Shown here piece after piece: positions 10,580-20,879 of a stretch of DNA of 64,000 bases. Numbering within the stretch: position 1 is the first letter of the stretch; each line of letters opens with the position of its first letter. The DNA is from Tetracladium setigerum (taxonomy: Eukaryota > Ascomycota > Leotiomycetes > Helotiales): NCBI GenBank assembly GCA_031472005.1, contig PZJY01000010.1:1550001-1614000 (forward strand), in the 5' to 3' direction. Made by a program: the position numbers and the translations under genes. Below the pieces are notes generated by a model. That model had not been told where the DNA came from. It searched no databases and saw only the letters and a program-made list of their open reading frames with translations.

Positions 10580-13118
10580 GTTGAAATGGATGGGTTGTGT
10601 ATTTCTCTGGAGGGGGGGGATCGAGAGACTCGAAGTTGATGGTGAAGTCTCGTGCCCGCGGTGTGCAGTGGGTGGTTGAGAGGGGAGGAGGAGGAGGAGG
10701 GGAGGGAAGAGAAGGAGAGAGAAGCCAGTTGAGTTGAGTGAGAGTGAATGGAGTGAGCGAGCGAGCGAGTCGGGAAGCTGGGACTGGAGTGGGTCGGGTT
10801 TGGGGGGCTTTTAGGGTGGTCAGAGCTGAGCGGTAGGTTAGCCGGAGACTGGTAGTGTCGTGTCGTAGGGGGACTTGCACTGCCAAGGCCACGCCTGGGG
10901 CTCGTTCTCGAGGATTTTGCTGAAGATGCAGCAGGCAGAGGGAGAAGTGTGTGTGGCACAGTCGGTCCAACAGAACAGCACGGCAAGGAAGAGAGTAGGT
11001 AATTACCTAGTTACAGTGGCAATAAGTAGGTAATAATGAATATAGAATAGGTACAGTAGAATATGCAGACGGCTGTAATCATCAGATCCTACCTGCATTA
11101 GATAATCAGCTTGGCAATCTGATATGTCTCTGTCTGTAATGTGTCTCTTTCTTACATCTTTTAGAGGCAGCTCTCTCTCTCTCTCTCTCATCTCAGCAGC
11201 ACAATAATCTACCTCAACTCCGCTACTAATCCTGCACACAAACATGTCTCGCCATTCATTATTCAAAGTGCTCAAGTACCTCAAGGCATGACGACGATGA
11301 TCAAAACAATCATATGGCCTGTTCATGGTCCAATCCGGTCTTCCGAGCTGCCTAATCACGAACCACGAACCAACCTGGAGGGACCCTTGGGTACCAACAA
11401 ATAATGATGCCAGGTAAACTTGGTACCTAGCTACCTTGTCCCTCTATTTCATTGACAGGCTACGAATCTTCCAGAGATTATTAGTACTCCGTACAGTACA
11501 GTAATATACCGTCGATAGCCAAAGAACTAGTAAGTAAGTACCTTGGTACCTCCCTTACAAAACCGTTACCTGCCCATACTGTCAAAACAAAACAAAACAA
11601 AACACCCACATATGAGGTAATTACAAACAAGGCTCCTACCATTACTACAGAGCCACCTCTCTAGCTTGTCCTTGTAGTAGTGACGTGAGCAATATCTCCA
11701 AATAGACTATCCTAACTCTCGAGTAACTCCACCAAAACCCCAAACTAAACCAAACCCGTCCTTCTCCCAATTCCCCATCTTCAGCATCCGCACGATTATT
11801 GGTAGCTCTTCCCCCACAATAATAAACCACGAAAATCATCATACGAAACCTTCCCTCGTTTCCCAGTCAAATAATCTAGACTCTCTTTGCTGCATATGTA
11901 TCCTCCGCGGTTCTTCTCCCGACGAGAACCCAAGCTAGGTACAGTAAATTGTTGGTTGGTAGATTGGTTGGTTGATTGATACCGAAGAAGCAAAGATCTG
12001 GATGATTCATACTGTACAGTACATACAATTGCATATATGTATATTTCTTATCAACACTACTGAATAAGCAATTCATCTCCCGCCCCCAAAACATACCCTC
12101 TACTATCCCAAATCCCATCCCAACCCAAAAAACAAAAGAATATCTCCCTCCCTCCCCCTTCCCCTTCCCCTTCCCCCACTTACCACAACCCAACCACATA
12201 ACCCAATCCTTCTCCAACCCTCCCTCTCTCGGCTCTCCAAACCTCTAACCTCAAAAACCTTATTACCTACCTACTGTACCTACCAGTCTACTTGCCCATT
12301 ATTCACGCCCCCCTTCCCCAAAAACGAAAAAAAGCTAAAAACTAAATTCATCCACAGGTGACAGGACTGATCTCGACGACCCTTCCTGCAGTCACCGATC
12401 GAAAGCGTGTTTTGTTCGGTTAAGTCAGGTGTTTTTTACTTCCGGAGTCGGGTCCGTATGGATAGATAGCATAGAATAGGATAGGATAACAGGATAGGGA
12501 TACCTAGGGGACGGACACAGACTACACAGAGTCAATTTCAGTCAAACGATTACTGAGAAAAAGCTTACGTCGTATGATTTGAACCGTTTTGGCTGACTAC
12601 TTCCATTGTTACTATTGTACGATGACTGGGTGGCCGTCCGTCGTCCATCATTCGTGTGAGTGGGGCATGTTTGCCACAATAATAATGTGCTTGAAGGTTG
12701 CAGTCAAGGCATATAAATATTAGTAGAGTTTTGGCGAGAAGAAGTGGTGCGTGGTCTGATATTTACTTTGCTTTGGTTGATCGTCAAAGTAAACCAGCAA
12801 TATCCGTTGGGATGAGATACTTCGAAGTATACCTATGTGATTGAACAGAGAGGGACAAAGTTTTTGACAAATTTTGCCGTGTGCTTTATTTATGGACTGA
12901 CATGACTGGAATAATAATGAACTGCTTTCTCGTTTGATTTGTGAATTAAGAAACCTCCCTAAATCAACTCTAACGATTTCACCCAATTGGATGTGTGTAC
13001 AGTACAGTACAATACAATACACCATCCTCCACAGAATCCAAAATACCGCACCATGCCAAATCACAAAACTCCCTGCACAATGCTTCCAAACGCCAGTGAA
13101 TGTCATATATGTAACGTC
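10580..13118. other. Large intergenic region between two minus-strand genes
   Basis: About 2.5 kb. The first 400 bases are the GA/CT-rich leader of the KH gene. The rest has a CT microsatellite, repeated GTACAGTAC-type motifs (near 11051, 11491, 11940, 12011 and 12997), a C-rich tract at 12145-12178 and ATAGG repeats near 12470-12500. Open frames at 11003-11359 and 11876-12217 (minus) have no domain. No gene is seen. Confidence 0.45.
11171..11189. repeat. (CT)n microsatellite
   Basis: About nine perfect CT units in non-coding DNA. Confidence 0.9.
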
Positions 13119-15776
13119 TTATCTGTACACCTCCCTTCTATCATCCGCATACACAACAACCGAGGCCTCCCTTGCTCTCGGTCTCTCGATAAATGCAATC
13201 TCCGCTGGCCTTCGAGGAGGAATCTCATCATAGTATCTCTGTCCTTCTTGTACAGGGATATACTCCCTCCGTGGAGCAGTCTCCATAGGCCGAACACTAT
13301 ATTCTCTTTGTCCCTGAGGAACCATTTCCCTCCTCATTTCTTGTTGAACACTAGCAGCATATTCCCGAGGGATAGGCTCTGGACGCACACTGTACTCTCT
13401 TGGAGGGACCATCTCCCTTCGTGCTTCTGGTTGTACACTGGTTGCGTACTCTCGAGAAACACCTTCTGGGCGAACGCTTTGGAGTCTTCCAGCATATTCT
13501 CTGGGTATTTCATACCGGATAGGTTCTGGTCGGACACTAGCTGCCCTTGCGTACTCGCGATTGCTTTCCTCGTACACAGGTCGTCGCTCTGGTGCTCTCA
13601 TTTGTGTGAACTCGTCTCCTACTGGATGGACTGAATATTCCCTTTGGCGGTAGGCTCGGTGATCCGGAGGCGCAGGAAGGTATTCGGGCTGGGTGACGAC
13701 ACGTCGAGCGACAGAAGGAGCTCGTTCATAGATAACTCCGCCTTCTTCGTATGTTTCCACCGGAATACGTGCTGAAACAGCCCGCATCGGAGCCCTTTCG
13801 TAAACAATATCCGGTTCACGATATCTAACAGGTGGGGCCATTGATTGCCGTGTTGTGGTTACTGGTGTCGGATCGACATACTCGTTGCCATATTCATCGA
13901 TCACAATTCGGACGGGCTTTCGAGGTGGTGGCATTGGAAGTGGTGAACGTCTCTCCCTCATAACTGGGGATCTAGAACGCTCGCGATCAATGTCAGGACG
14001 AACACTCGCTCTTGAATATTGGTCTCGGTAATAACTAGGTTCCTCTACAACTCGGCGATCCATAATGACGTGAGATGCAGCTCGAATTGATCTTGTCTCG
14101 GGTTGGTATGGAATGGCGTAGAGCGGAGACTGAGCTCGTCGAATGTACTGTGGTCCACTAACTCTTCGGTAACCTTCCTCTTCCCTTTCCACGCGCTGAT
14201 ATGCAGGTTCGACCTGGGTTCGCTCAAGTTCGTATCTTTCTTCATATCGTTGCGGCTCACGAACAATTCGTGCTTCCCGGTGCGGTTCTGGGCGGCTGAG
14301 TATCTCGTGGGGTTCGTCGTAGCTCAAACCTGCTGAGAATTGGCCAGATTGGCGTTGTCGTTTCTGCGGTCGAGGCAAAGGCACAGCGCCAAATGGTTCT
14401 GGTGAAAGCGGCTCTGGTTTGATGTATGGGGACTCGGGACTAGCTGCACCTTTGGTTTTTCGTTTCTTCTCCTTCTTCTTCTTTTTCCCTTTGCTAGTCT
14501 TGGGCGAACTGTCTGTACTCGAGAGGCCAGAAGCAACATGTCGTAATGCAGCAACTTGTGCGGGTGGGAGTTCATCATTGTGATCTCGAAGAACTGGGGG
14601 ATCTCTGGCTGTAACAAGTGGAGATACTCTAGCTGGTTGAGGAGCAAGAGGGGATAAATTGTGAGCACGAATGAGAGGGGAAGCCCTAGAATCATCAAAT
14701 GCTTGCGTGAGTAGCTCTTGGTTTGTTCGCTCAACCACAGCGCGACTGTCCATTTGATGAGGGGACGTAAACATATGGGATTTCGGCTTAGATGCTGCCT
14801 GACCTTCCTTATTCATGCCGGACGTACCTCCATAAGCACCTCCACGCGAATCGGACGAAGTTGAGCTTGCTGACAACTGCTTCTGGTGTTCAACAGCTGA
14901 TAGTGAGGATAGAGGTCGTGACCCGATCGCCACACTGCTGTTAACTCCATGCGCCGCTATGTTGTTGTTAATGAATCGGGATGTATCAGTCATAACAGCA
15001 TCCCCTTCTCCCACTTGATTGTGAGCAGACCCAGTAGAGCGATGCTCGTTACGGGATAACGCAGGACGAGACTGTAGCTCACTAGACTCCTTCTGACCTT
15101 GCGAAGAGCTTGAGGCGTCGGGGGTATCATGCTGACTTGAATAGAAAGTTCTTTCATCAAAAGAATCACTAGCAGATGAACGAGCACCAACAGAAGGTTC
15201 AACTTCTGCGGTAACAGTAGGATGTACAATAGCAAGAGCTTTCGACAAAACTTCGGAAAGATCAAAATTGGGAAGAGATTCGGAAGTCTGCAATAACGCT
15301 TTGTTTGCAATACGCTGCTGCTCAATCTGTTCTCTTAACGCCCTCTCCAACCGTTGTCTTTGCAATTGTATCTCAGCTTTAATGAGATCGTCGGACTTCT
15401 CCAACAAGATTGGGTTGATTTCGGATTTCGATGCACTCGGAACAAAACGTTGCGCTGCGGGCGACTTCTGATTGAAGGAATTCGAATATTCTTCGTTTTG
15501 GGTATTGGGTATCGAGCGAGCGGGTTGTGCAATCGAAGCACTTTGCATTGTTGATATATTTAGCGGCGCGCTGTCTGCAGCTGAGTTCATCGACTTGCGA
15601 AGCAGATGCGCAGGAATCGTCACCCGTGGATGCGTGCCTGCAAGCACCTGATCTCGGAACTGGCATATGCGATCAAATTCCAGCATTTCACGAAGCTCCT
15701 CCGCAGTTAAGGGAGCAGACGATGATCCAACTCCATTAGCAGGAAGGGATATGGATGAAATAGCCCCTTGGGCCAT
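13119..15776 (-). CDS. Large low-complexity fungal protein with an Arg/Glu/Tyr-rich repeat tail
   Basis: One exon encodes 885 residues from the ATG at 15776, in the context CAAGATGGCC. The frame is open slightly further upstream, but the sequence ACTAATTTTGCAG there looks like a 3' splice site, so a leader intron probably ends just before the start. The N-terminus has a compact, possibly folded segment (LTAEELREMLEFDRICQFRD, then HPRVTIPAHLLRK) and a short coiled coil near residues 130-165 (LIKAEIQLQRQRLERALREQ). The middle is Ser-rich and has a basic KGKKKKKEKKRKTKG stretch, which could act as a nuclear signal. The last third is rich in R, E, Y and P, with imperfect repeats around REYSVRPE. 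No catalytic domain is recognised. It shares a short divergent promoter with the nucleotidase gene. A nuclear or scaffold role is only an inference. Confidence 0.75.
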   Translation of the reverse strand: MAQGAISSISLPANGVGSSSAPLTAEELREMLEFDRICQFRDQVLAGTHPRVTIPAHLLRKSMNSAADSAPLNISTMQSASIAQPARSIPNTQNEEYSNSFNQKSPAAQRFVPSASKSEINPILLEKSDDLIKAEIQLQRQRLERALREQIEQQRIANKALLQTSESLPNFDLSEVLSKALAIVHPTVTAEVEPSVGARSSASDSFDERTFYSSQHDTPDASSSSQGQKESSELQSRPALSRNEHRSTGSAHNQVGEGDAVMTDTSRFINNNIAAHGVNSSVAIGSRPLSSLSAVEHQKQLSASSTSSDSRGGAYGGTSGMNKEGQAASKPKSHMFTSPHQMDSRAVVERTNQELLTQAFDDSRASPLIRAHNLSPLAPQPARVSPLVTARDPPVLRDHNDELPPAQVAALRHVASGLSSTDSSPKTSKGKKKKKEKKRKTKGAASPESPYIKPEPLSPEPFGAVPLPRPQKRQRQSGQFSAGLSYDEPHEILSRPEPHREARIVREPQRYEERYELERTQVEPAYQRVEREEEGYRRVSGPQYIRRAQSPLYAIPYQPETRSIRAASHVIMDRRVVEEPSYYRDQYSRASVRPDIDRERSRSPVMRERRSPLPMPPPRKPVRIVIDEYGNEYVDPTPVTTTRQSMAPPVRYREPDIVYERAPMRAVSARIPVETYEEGGVIYERAPSVARRVVTQPEYLPAPPDHRAYRQREYSVHPVGDEFTQMRAPERRPVYEESNREYARAASVRPEPIRYEIPREYAGRLQSVRPEGVSREYATSVQPEARREMVPPREYSVRPEPIPREYAASVQQEMRREMVPQGQREYSVRPMETAPRREYIPVQEGQRYYDEIPPRRPAEIAFIERPRAREASVVVYADDRREVYR
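13240..13560 (-). repeat. Imperfect protein-coding tandem repeat (REY-SVRPE units)
   Basis: The encoded peptide repeats elements such as REYSVRPEPIPREYAASVQ and REYATSVQPEARREMVP four to five times with substitutions. The DNA copies have diverged, so the array is not recent. Confidence 0.7.
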
Positions 15777-16265
15777 CTTGCAATGCGCAATCTGCAAAAT
15801 TAGTTGTGGAGTAAATGTGAAAATGTATTGTGAACAGCTGGTTGATAATAATGCGAGAAGAAAGCGAATTTAGAAAGGAACTCTTTGCCGATTGAATTGC
15901 AGAAGGCGTATGGTATGAGGGAAGGAAGGAAGGGAGTCTCATGAAAGGGAAAAGTTTGGGCTGGGGAATTAGCCCAGACCGCCAAGATTGACGGCGTGTT
16001 CTCTGTCCAGACCGATATTTCCACGCTTGCAATTCTATTTTCACCCCTCCTTCTCGTCATTGAGTCACTTGGTAGCACATATCAAAGACTTGTATGAAAA
16101 TTCGCTTACATTCTATCTGTGCTCCCCGATTCTTCTAGGTAGTGCAATTTTCGTTGTGATTATCTTGCAAAGTTTCATAAAAGTAGAATCACTCTCCTCG
16201 TTTCCTCGAGCAGAACAGCAGCATTGCGTTGAATTCGAATTCAACAACTGTACCGCAAAGACAAA
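15777..16265. promoter_or_regulatory. Divergent promoter region of the low-complexity protein and the nucleotidase
   Basis: 489 bases separate two start codons pointing outward. It probably includes a leader intron of the minus-strand gene, whose acceptor lies just before 15790. No other gene is seen. Confidence 0.55.
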
Positions 16266-17104
16266 ATGGCAGACACTCGGCCAGTATTCTTCTTTGATAT
16301 TGACAACTGTGTAAGTATCTACCCTGGCAAAGTAGACTTTGCAATACTGTACTGATTGGCGACAGCTCTATCCCAAAAGTCGGTCTATCCCTCCATCGTC
16401 AACCGGTCAAGGCCTAACAACAGCATAGGCAAACGAGTTCATGACCATATGGCAAAGCTCATTGACGACTACTTCATCAAGCACTTAGATCTCACCCAAG
16501 AAGATGCCTACAAGCTTCACCAGGAGTACTACAGAAACTACGGACTCGCCATCGAGGGACTCGTTCGCCACCACAAGATCGACCCGCTTGAATACAACAG
16601 GCAGGTCGACGATGCGATTCCTCTCGAGGATATCCTTCAATCCGATCCAAAGCTACGGGGGTTGCTTCTGGACATAGATACCAGCAAGGTCAAGCTTTGG
16701 CTTTTCACCAATGCATATGTCACGCATGGCAAGAGAGTGGTACGGCTGCTTGGCATCGATGATATCTTCGAAGGAATGACATTCTGTGATTACGCACAAC
16801 CAAAACTACTTTGCAAGCCGTACGTTGAGATGTACGAGAAAGCTATGAAGGAAGCTGGAATTTCGGATTGGAAAAACTGCTATTTTGTTGGTACGTGATA
16901 GCACACCAGTGTAGAACTTGAATGCTGATTACAGTAGATGATTCATATATCAACTGCAAAGAGGCAGAGAGACTTGGCTGGAATACTGTGCACCTTCTCG
17001 AGGACGAACGGACTGCTTCGACGCCTCCAAAGCCCTGCAAAGAGCAGATTAAGAGTCTCGAAGAACTCCGGGGAATCTTCCCACAATTCTTCAGATCTTC
17101 GTAG
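16266..17104 (+). CDS. SDT1: HAD-family pyrimidine 5'-nucleotidase (SDT1/PHM8 type)
   Basis: Four exons (16266-16310, 16366-16378, 16429-16890, 16938-17104) give 228 residues. The second exon is only 13 bases. It supplies LYPK and the first base of Ser, joining FFFDIDNC to KRVHDHM and so rebuilding the family signature. HAD motifs are visible: motif I DIDNC, motif II in LWLFTNAYVTHG, the Lys of motif III in QPKLLCKP, and motif IV VDDSYINC. The last of these is made only if the acceptor at 16936-16937 is used. SDT1 dephosphorylates pyrimidine mononucleotides. The paralogue PHM8 acts on lysophosphatidic acid and nucleotides under phosphate starvation. Sequence alone does not separate the two here. 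The intervening segment LAIEGLVRHHKIDPLEYN is typical of the family. Confidence 0.9.
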
Positions 17105-17314
17105 AAGCGACTAGATTTTAGATCACTGTGGTAACACACATTCCTACTGGTTATTTTCGACTTGGTTTGCTTTCCGATACTGAATTGGAGGACGGATTCT
17201 GCGTTACATAGATACAGATAGGATATAACCACCGTTGAACGCCACGAAATTCCCAGAATATACATTTGCTGCCACAATTAATACCTCCCACCTATGTCTT
17301 GGTCTGTGATATGT

Positions 17315-17819
17315 TTATGGTCTCTTCACGCTCCGAATAACCTGCTCAAGTTGTTCCAGCACAACTTTCCTCTCCTCCAGAGCCTTTTGGCGCTCCTCCT
17401 CCGCCGCCTTCATTTCCTCCTCCAGTTGCTTCAGCATTTGTTCCTGGTCCCTCTCGCTGTTCTTTAGTCCCGGGAGCACGGATATCAAGTACTCAATTTG
17501 TTGTTCCTTTACGATCAGATCTTGCGCCAGCTCCTTCTGCCCGGCTTTGAAAACGGCTGGGGGATGTGGAATAACTACGCAGCTATTAGGGAGATTCTGA
17601 ATTGGTGGAGGGGCTCAAAGTACCTTCTTCGCCTTCTTTCAGAGGGCGGACTGCATCGTTTGGACCGAGGGGTTGTATTTCGTGGTGTTTGTTAACATAC
17701 CAAAGGGCTGCGATCATTTGATTTAGAAGCTACTTGTTGTTAGCATTTGCAAGGGGCATACATCTTCGTGATGGCCTTACCTGATCGGCAGCATCTTGAA
17801 GTTGGGTTAACCGATCCAT
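17315..17819 (-). CDS. MED21: Mediator complex subunit 21
   Basis: Three exons (17819-17781, 17729-17624, 17574-17315) give 134 residues. It is absent from a simple long-frame view because the pieces are short. The start MDRLTQLQDAADQ and the next exon LLNQMIAALWYVNKHHEIQP are the MED21/SRB7 N-terminal signature. FKAGQKELAQDLIVKEQQIE and YLISVLPGL then lead into a coiled coil that ends VIRSVKRP. MED21 pairs with MED7 at the hinge of the Mediator middle module. The 49-bp second intron (GTACTT donor, CTAAT branch, TAG acceptor) removes an in-frame stop. Reading through would need a one-base change instead, so this junction is less certain. The spliced linker length fits the family better. It is divergent from RRG7. 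Confidence 0.88.
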
Positions 17820-18107
17820 CTTGTCGGGTCTCTTGAATGAGCAATGGCAGCTGGGGTTGTAGTCGAGGAGGTCTTGCGATGGCGGCAGGCGGACAAGGCT
17901 GAAGGACCAAAGAGATGCCAAGTGGGGTATGTGCATGGATTAAAGACTTGGCAAATATACCTTCTCCTTTCATTGACATTTCAACCTCTCCTTTCACGAG
18001 CAACAATTGCACGACCTTTGCTTTGCAATTCTGGTGGACTCTCATCAAGCATTCCTATCTCAAAAATTCACAAACAAGCAAGCCGTTACATCAATCATTC
18101 CTCTTCT
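17820..18107. promoter_or_regulatory. Bidirectional promoter, MED21 / RRG7
   Basis: 288 bases between outward-facing start codons. The plus-strand frame is open through much of it from 17844, but that upstream peptide is not protein-like and the methionine at 18108 starts a presequence. Confidence 0.6.
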
Positions 18108-18785
18108 ATGCTTATCAGCCGCCCGCTGGTACGGTCTCTCCGTCCTATTAAACAACAATGTTACAATTATAGTACAAACTTTCAGCTGGAAGAGCTGGTC
18201 TATCCAGCATCACAAAGTCCTAATCATCGCGATCTACCCAGCTTTCTAGAGTATGCAGCGCGGATAAATATGGACACCAAGAGTACAGTCTTCGTCGGAA
18301 CACATTATGAATACACAGTGCAAACAGCACTCAAACGACTAGGAATGTCTTTGAAACGGATAGGAGGCGCGTCTGATTACGGAATTGATCTCCTGGGAAC
18401 ATGGACACTCCCGCCTGTGTCTCAACCTCTGAAAGTACTCGTCCAATGCAAAGCTCTTGCAAGAAAAGTCGACCCATCTCAAGCGCGAGAGCTTGAAGGT
18501 GCTTTTGTGGGAGCACCACCAGGCTGGAGAGGAGCCGGGGTGGTGGGATTGCTTGTCTCCCAGAAATCAGCTACGAAAGGGGTTAGAGAAGCACTTGGGA
18601 GAAGCCGGTGGCCGATGGGATATGTTCTGTGTGGAAGTGATGGCAAGATATTGCAAATGATCTGGAACCGAAGGGCCGAAGAAGAAGGTCTGGAGGGCAT
18701 TGGTGTTGGATTGAAGTATGATGGTGGCGATCGGACGGAAAAGCAGGTCATCCTGACTTGGAAAGGAGAAATAATCGAACCATGA
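18108..18785 (+). CDS. RRG7: Required for respiratory growth protein 7, mitochondrial (Mrr-like nuclease fold)
   Basis: A single exon of 225 residues. The start at 18108 is preferred over the open frame from 17844 because it begins a basic, Ser-rich mitochondrial presequence (MLISRPLVRSLRPIKQQC). The core VFVGTHYEYTVQTALKRLG, GGASDYGIDLLGTW and LKVLVQCKA matches the fungal RRG7/DUF2034 family. That family has a PD-(D/E)xK fold related to Mrr restriction endonucleases: the Asp of GID and the Lys of QCK occupy the expected acid and lysine positions (about residues 93-116). Yeast RRG7 mutants grow poorly on respiratory carbon sources. The molecular substrate is not established. The length is typical. 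Confidence 0.88.
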   Translation: MLISRPLVRSLRPIKQQCYNYSTNFQLEELVYPASQSPNHRDLPSFLEYAARINMDTKSTVFVGTHYEYTVQTALKRLGMSLKRIGGASDYGIDLLGTWTLPPVSQPLKVLVQCKALARKVDPSQARELEGAFVGAPPGWRGAGVVGLLVSQKSATKGVREALGRSRWPMGYVLCGSDGKILQMIWNRRAEEEGLEGIGVGLKYDGGDRTEKQVILTWKGEIIEP

Positions 18786-19042
18786 GCACAAGCCAACTGG
18801 TTCCAAAATCGTGCCTTCAAATATCGTGTTTGTGGTTACCTACTCACAGGCTTAGATGGAAACAAACGAACAACTACCCTGCCCGCTTGCTCACCTCAAA
18901 TGGATCGCCGCGTAATTTCAGATAATTTCCGGGGTTGGATATTTATATGGAATCGGTCCAGAATCTTGCGCACTGCTGCTCCATATTGGTGTAAAACTGT
19001 GAAAGTGTTTGCCGAAGAACGAAGTCTTCTCACTTTACCAGC

Positions 19043-19311
19043 ATGTGTCACCAGGTCAACAATATTTTCGAGTGCGGACACAATGGAGAGTTCTATATTG
19101 TGAAATGCCAGACGCCGACCGAAGAATGTTGGGAGGTGTTTCTAAGACCAGAACTCGAGACTCCAAGAGAACTTTGTAAGGTAAGTTTGTATCTTTTCTA
19201 TCAGTCTGAGGGTTCTAACAACTACAGGCATGCGAGAAGGCCAAAGAGCCAAGGCACGAAGAAGATGAATCGGCTTCTACAACGATCGATGATGAAGGAT
19301 ACTGGTCCTGA
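19043..19311 (+). CDS. Small Cys-rich protein, possible zinc-binding motif
   Basis: Two exons (19043-19180, 19228-19311) give 73 residues. The 47-bp intron has a GTAAGT donor and an ACTACAG acceptor, and the frame continues exactly (ELCK then ACEKAKEP). Cys and His are arranged as MCHQ, FECGH, VKCQ, EECW and LCKACEK. Short proteins with this C..CGH..C..CxxC pattern recur in filamentous ascomycetes. The cysteines could bind zinc, but the function is unknown. The acidic C-terminus ends IDDEGYWS. The short length makes it easy to miss; the clean splice and Cys pattern are the support. Confidence 0.65.
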
Positions 19312-19659
19312 CTCTATGAGTTGCTTAACCTTTCACATATGGGATGGATACTGTTGCATCTAGAAATCAGGCTAAAGGGACTTTGGGGTTGGCACAACAC
19401 ATTAGACTGGAATTTGCTTTATGCAGGTACTGAAGCACTAACACTTGATATTATGACAGTGTTAACATTCTACTAGAGATTTGTCAGCTGACAAAACGAC
19501 CACTGGAGGCAAAATGCCCACCTCCTAAGTTCAACCAAAGTTTCAGCTTGAAAATACGGCAAGAAACTATCTGACTTCAAAGCTTACAACACAATGTATC
19601 GTTCTCGGGTTCAGAACTGGAGGGCCTCTCCCGCTTCACAAATCGCCACGTTCACACGT
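19312..19659. other. Convergent intergenic region
   Basis: Holds two 3' ends. No feature is recognised. Confidence 0.5.
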
Positions 19660-20394
19660 TCAAAAATCAGACGAATCCCTCTCGGCCTCAAAGCTCAAGG
19701 AACTATCCCAATTTCCATCTTTTACTGACCCTGAGTCAGTTTCGGCCGTGATAATGTGGGATTTGTAGGGATTGTTGCTATGGTAGGGGATTGAGGACAA
19801 CTCGGGGGAAAATGGGTTGGTGATATCTTGTTGTTGCATGTCCGCCTCCACAGTCCTCGAAAATCGAGCTGAATGAGTGTTCAACCCATTCCCAAGTTCG
19901 GAAACCGCAGGAGGTCTCCAACCGTCCATCAACTGATCCTGAGCTGTCTTATTCTGAATAGCGAATCCCTTCATCGCCTCGCCCTCCTTCCAAAGAAAAC
20001 AAAACTCCGTCTGACAACTACACTTCAAGCATCTAACAAACGTGCTGGTGTCAGCCATCCAGCTCCAGCCATCCACCAAGGTACCGCCTTTGCGATCCGT
20101 CAACTCTGTGTTTGCTTTGATGATGGTGCTCGAAGTCGCTTGGCCGCCATGGATCTTCTGTGATATCCTGATAACTCGGTGTATATCATCGCCTGGTTCC
20201 ATGATGCAGCTCATGTAGAGAGAATTGTCGCATCTGTCGTTATGACATTTGATCTTCTGCACCTTAAACTCTACAGTCTGTCCTTGGTCGAGGAGGCGTA
20301 GGTAACCTTTTTCTATGTTGGCTTGGTATCTCCTTTGCACCGTTAGACTGCTTGGAGGCTTGAGCGAGCGGCAAATGCGAGAAAGAAGCGGCAT
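19660..20394 (-). CDS. Unknown protein with paired Cys motifs and a possible mitochondrial presequence
   Basis: A single exon of 244 residues from the ATG at 20394. The frame is open further up to 20496, but the upstream 34 residues look like translated leader. The N-terminus (MPLLSRICRSLKPPSSLTVQ) is basic and Ser-rich, as in mitochondrial or secretory targeting. Cysteines occur as IKCHNDRCDN, MSCIME and CLKCSCQTEFC, which could form a zinc ribbon. KGFAIQNKTAQDQLMDGW follows, and the tail is Ser/Asn-rich and probably disordered. No family was recognised. Codon use looks ordinary. Confidence 0.6.
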   Translation of the reverse strand: MPLLSRICRSLKPPSSLTVQRRYQANIEKGYLRLLDQGQTVEFKVQKIKCHNDRCDNSLYMSCIMEPGDDIHRVIRISQKIHGGQATSSTIIKANTELTDRKGGTLVDGWSWMADTSTFVRCLKCSCQTEFCFLWKEGEAMKGFAIQNKTAQDQLMDGWRPPAVSELGNGLNTHSARFSRTVEADMQQQDITNPFSPELSSIPYHSNNPYKSHIITAETDSGSVKDGNWDSSLSFEAERDSSDF

Positions 20395-20879
20395 CGTGGG
20401 CAAGTTATAAGTGTGACGACGATAAATGTTATGAGTTTTCAACCACAGGTTGCAATATGTTGTATCTTGCGAGAATTTATTTGATTTTATGGACAAGAAC
20501 GACGACTATAGTATTCAGCCTTGAACTAGTTGCTTATTCCTACCTCCCTTAGAACGGAAGGGACGCAGGAAGCTAAACAGCCGAAAGTGACGATTAAGTT
20601 CATTGGATAGGCGCCGTCACGCTAGCTAAGCGATACCATTGCTAGTGGCTCAGCTATTATCTGAACTAATGTTCGATTTTAACCATTTGCGCTTGGTTTG
20701 GACTGTTGATAAGGGCGCTTGTTTGGTACATCGACTAGTTTTTCCTAATTGGGAAGGGGAGTCCCCGATTTGTGAGAAGTCACGAGGCGCTTCACAGGAC
20801 TACAAGACCTCTGAACCTTCCACTATCAGATATCAGCATATGCTAGGCATGAGCCAGTGTAATGCCAATTCAAAGTTTC
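20395..20879. other. Intergenic upstream of the kinase remnant
   Basis: Contains the promoter of the preceding minus-strand gene. A plus-strand open stretch (20639-20896) could be more decayed kinase sequence but has no recognisable motif. Confidence 0.4.

Noticed and set aside
10193..10639. 148-codon plus-strand frame
   Set aside because: Antisense shadow of the first exon of the KH protein gene.
17498..17695. Plus-strand 65-codon frame
   Set aside because: Antisense to MED21 exons 2 and 3, which have clear family signatures once spliced.
17844..18107. N-terminal extension of the RRG7 frame
   Set aside because: The sequence is not protein-like and hides the mitochondrial presequence that starts at 18108; the region is the shared promoter with MED21.
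18108..18785. Mrr-like restriction endonuclease, possible bacterial transfer or defence gene
   Set aside because: The fold is Mrr-like, but the presequence and sequence match the fungal RRG7 mitochondrial family, a normal nuclear gene in ascomycetes.
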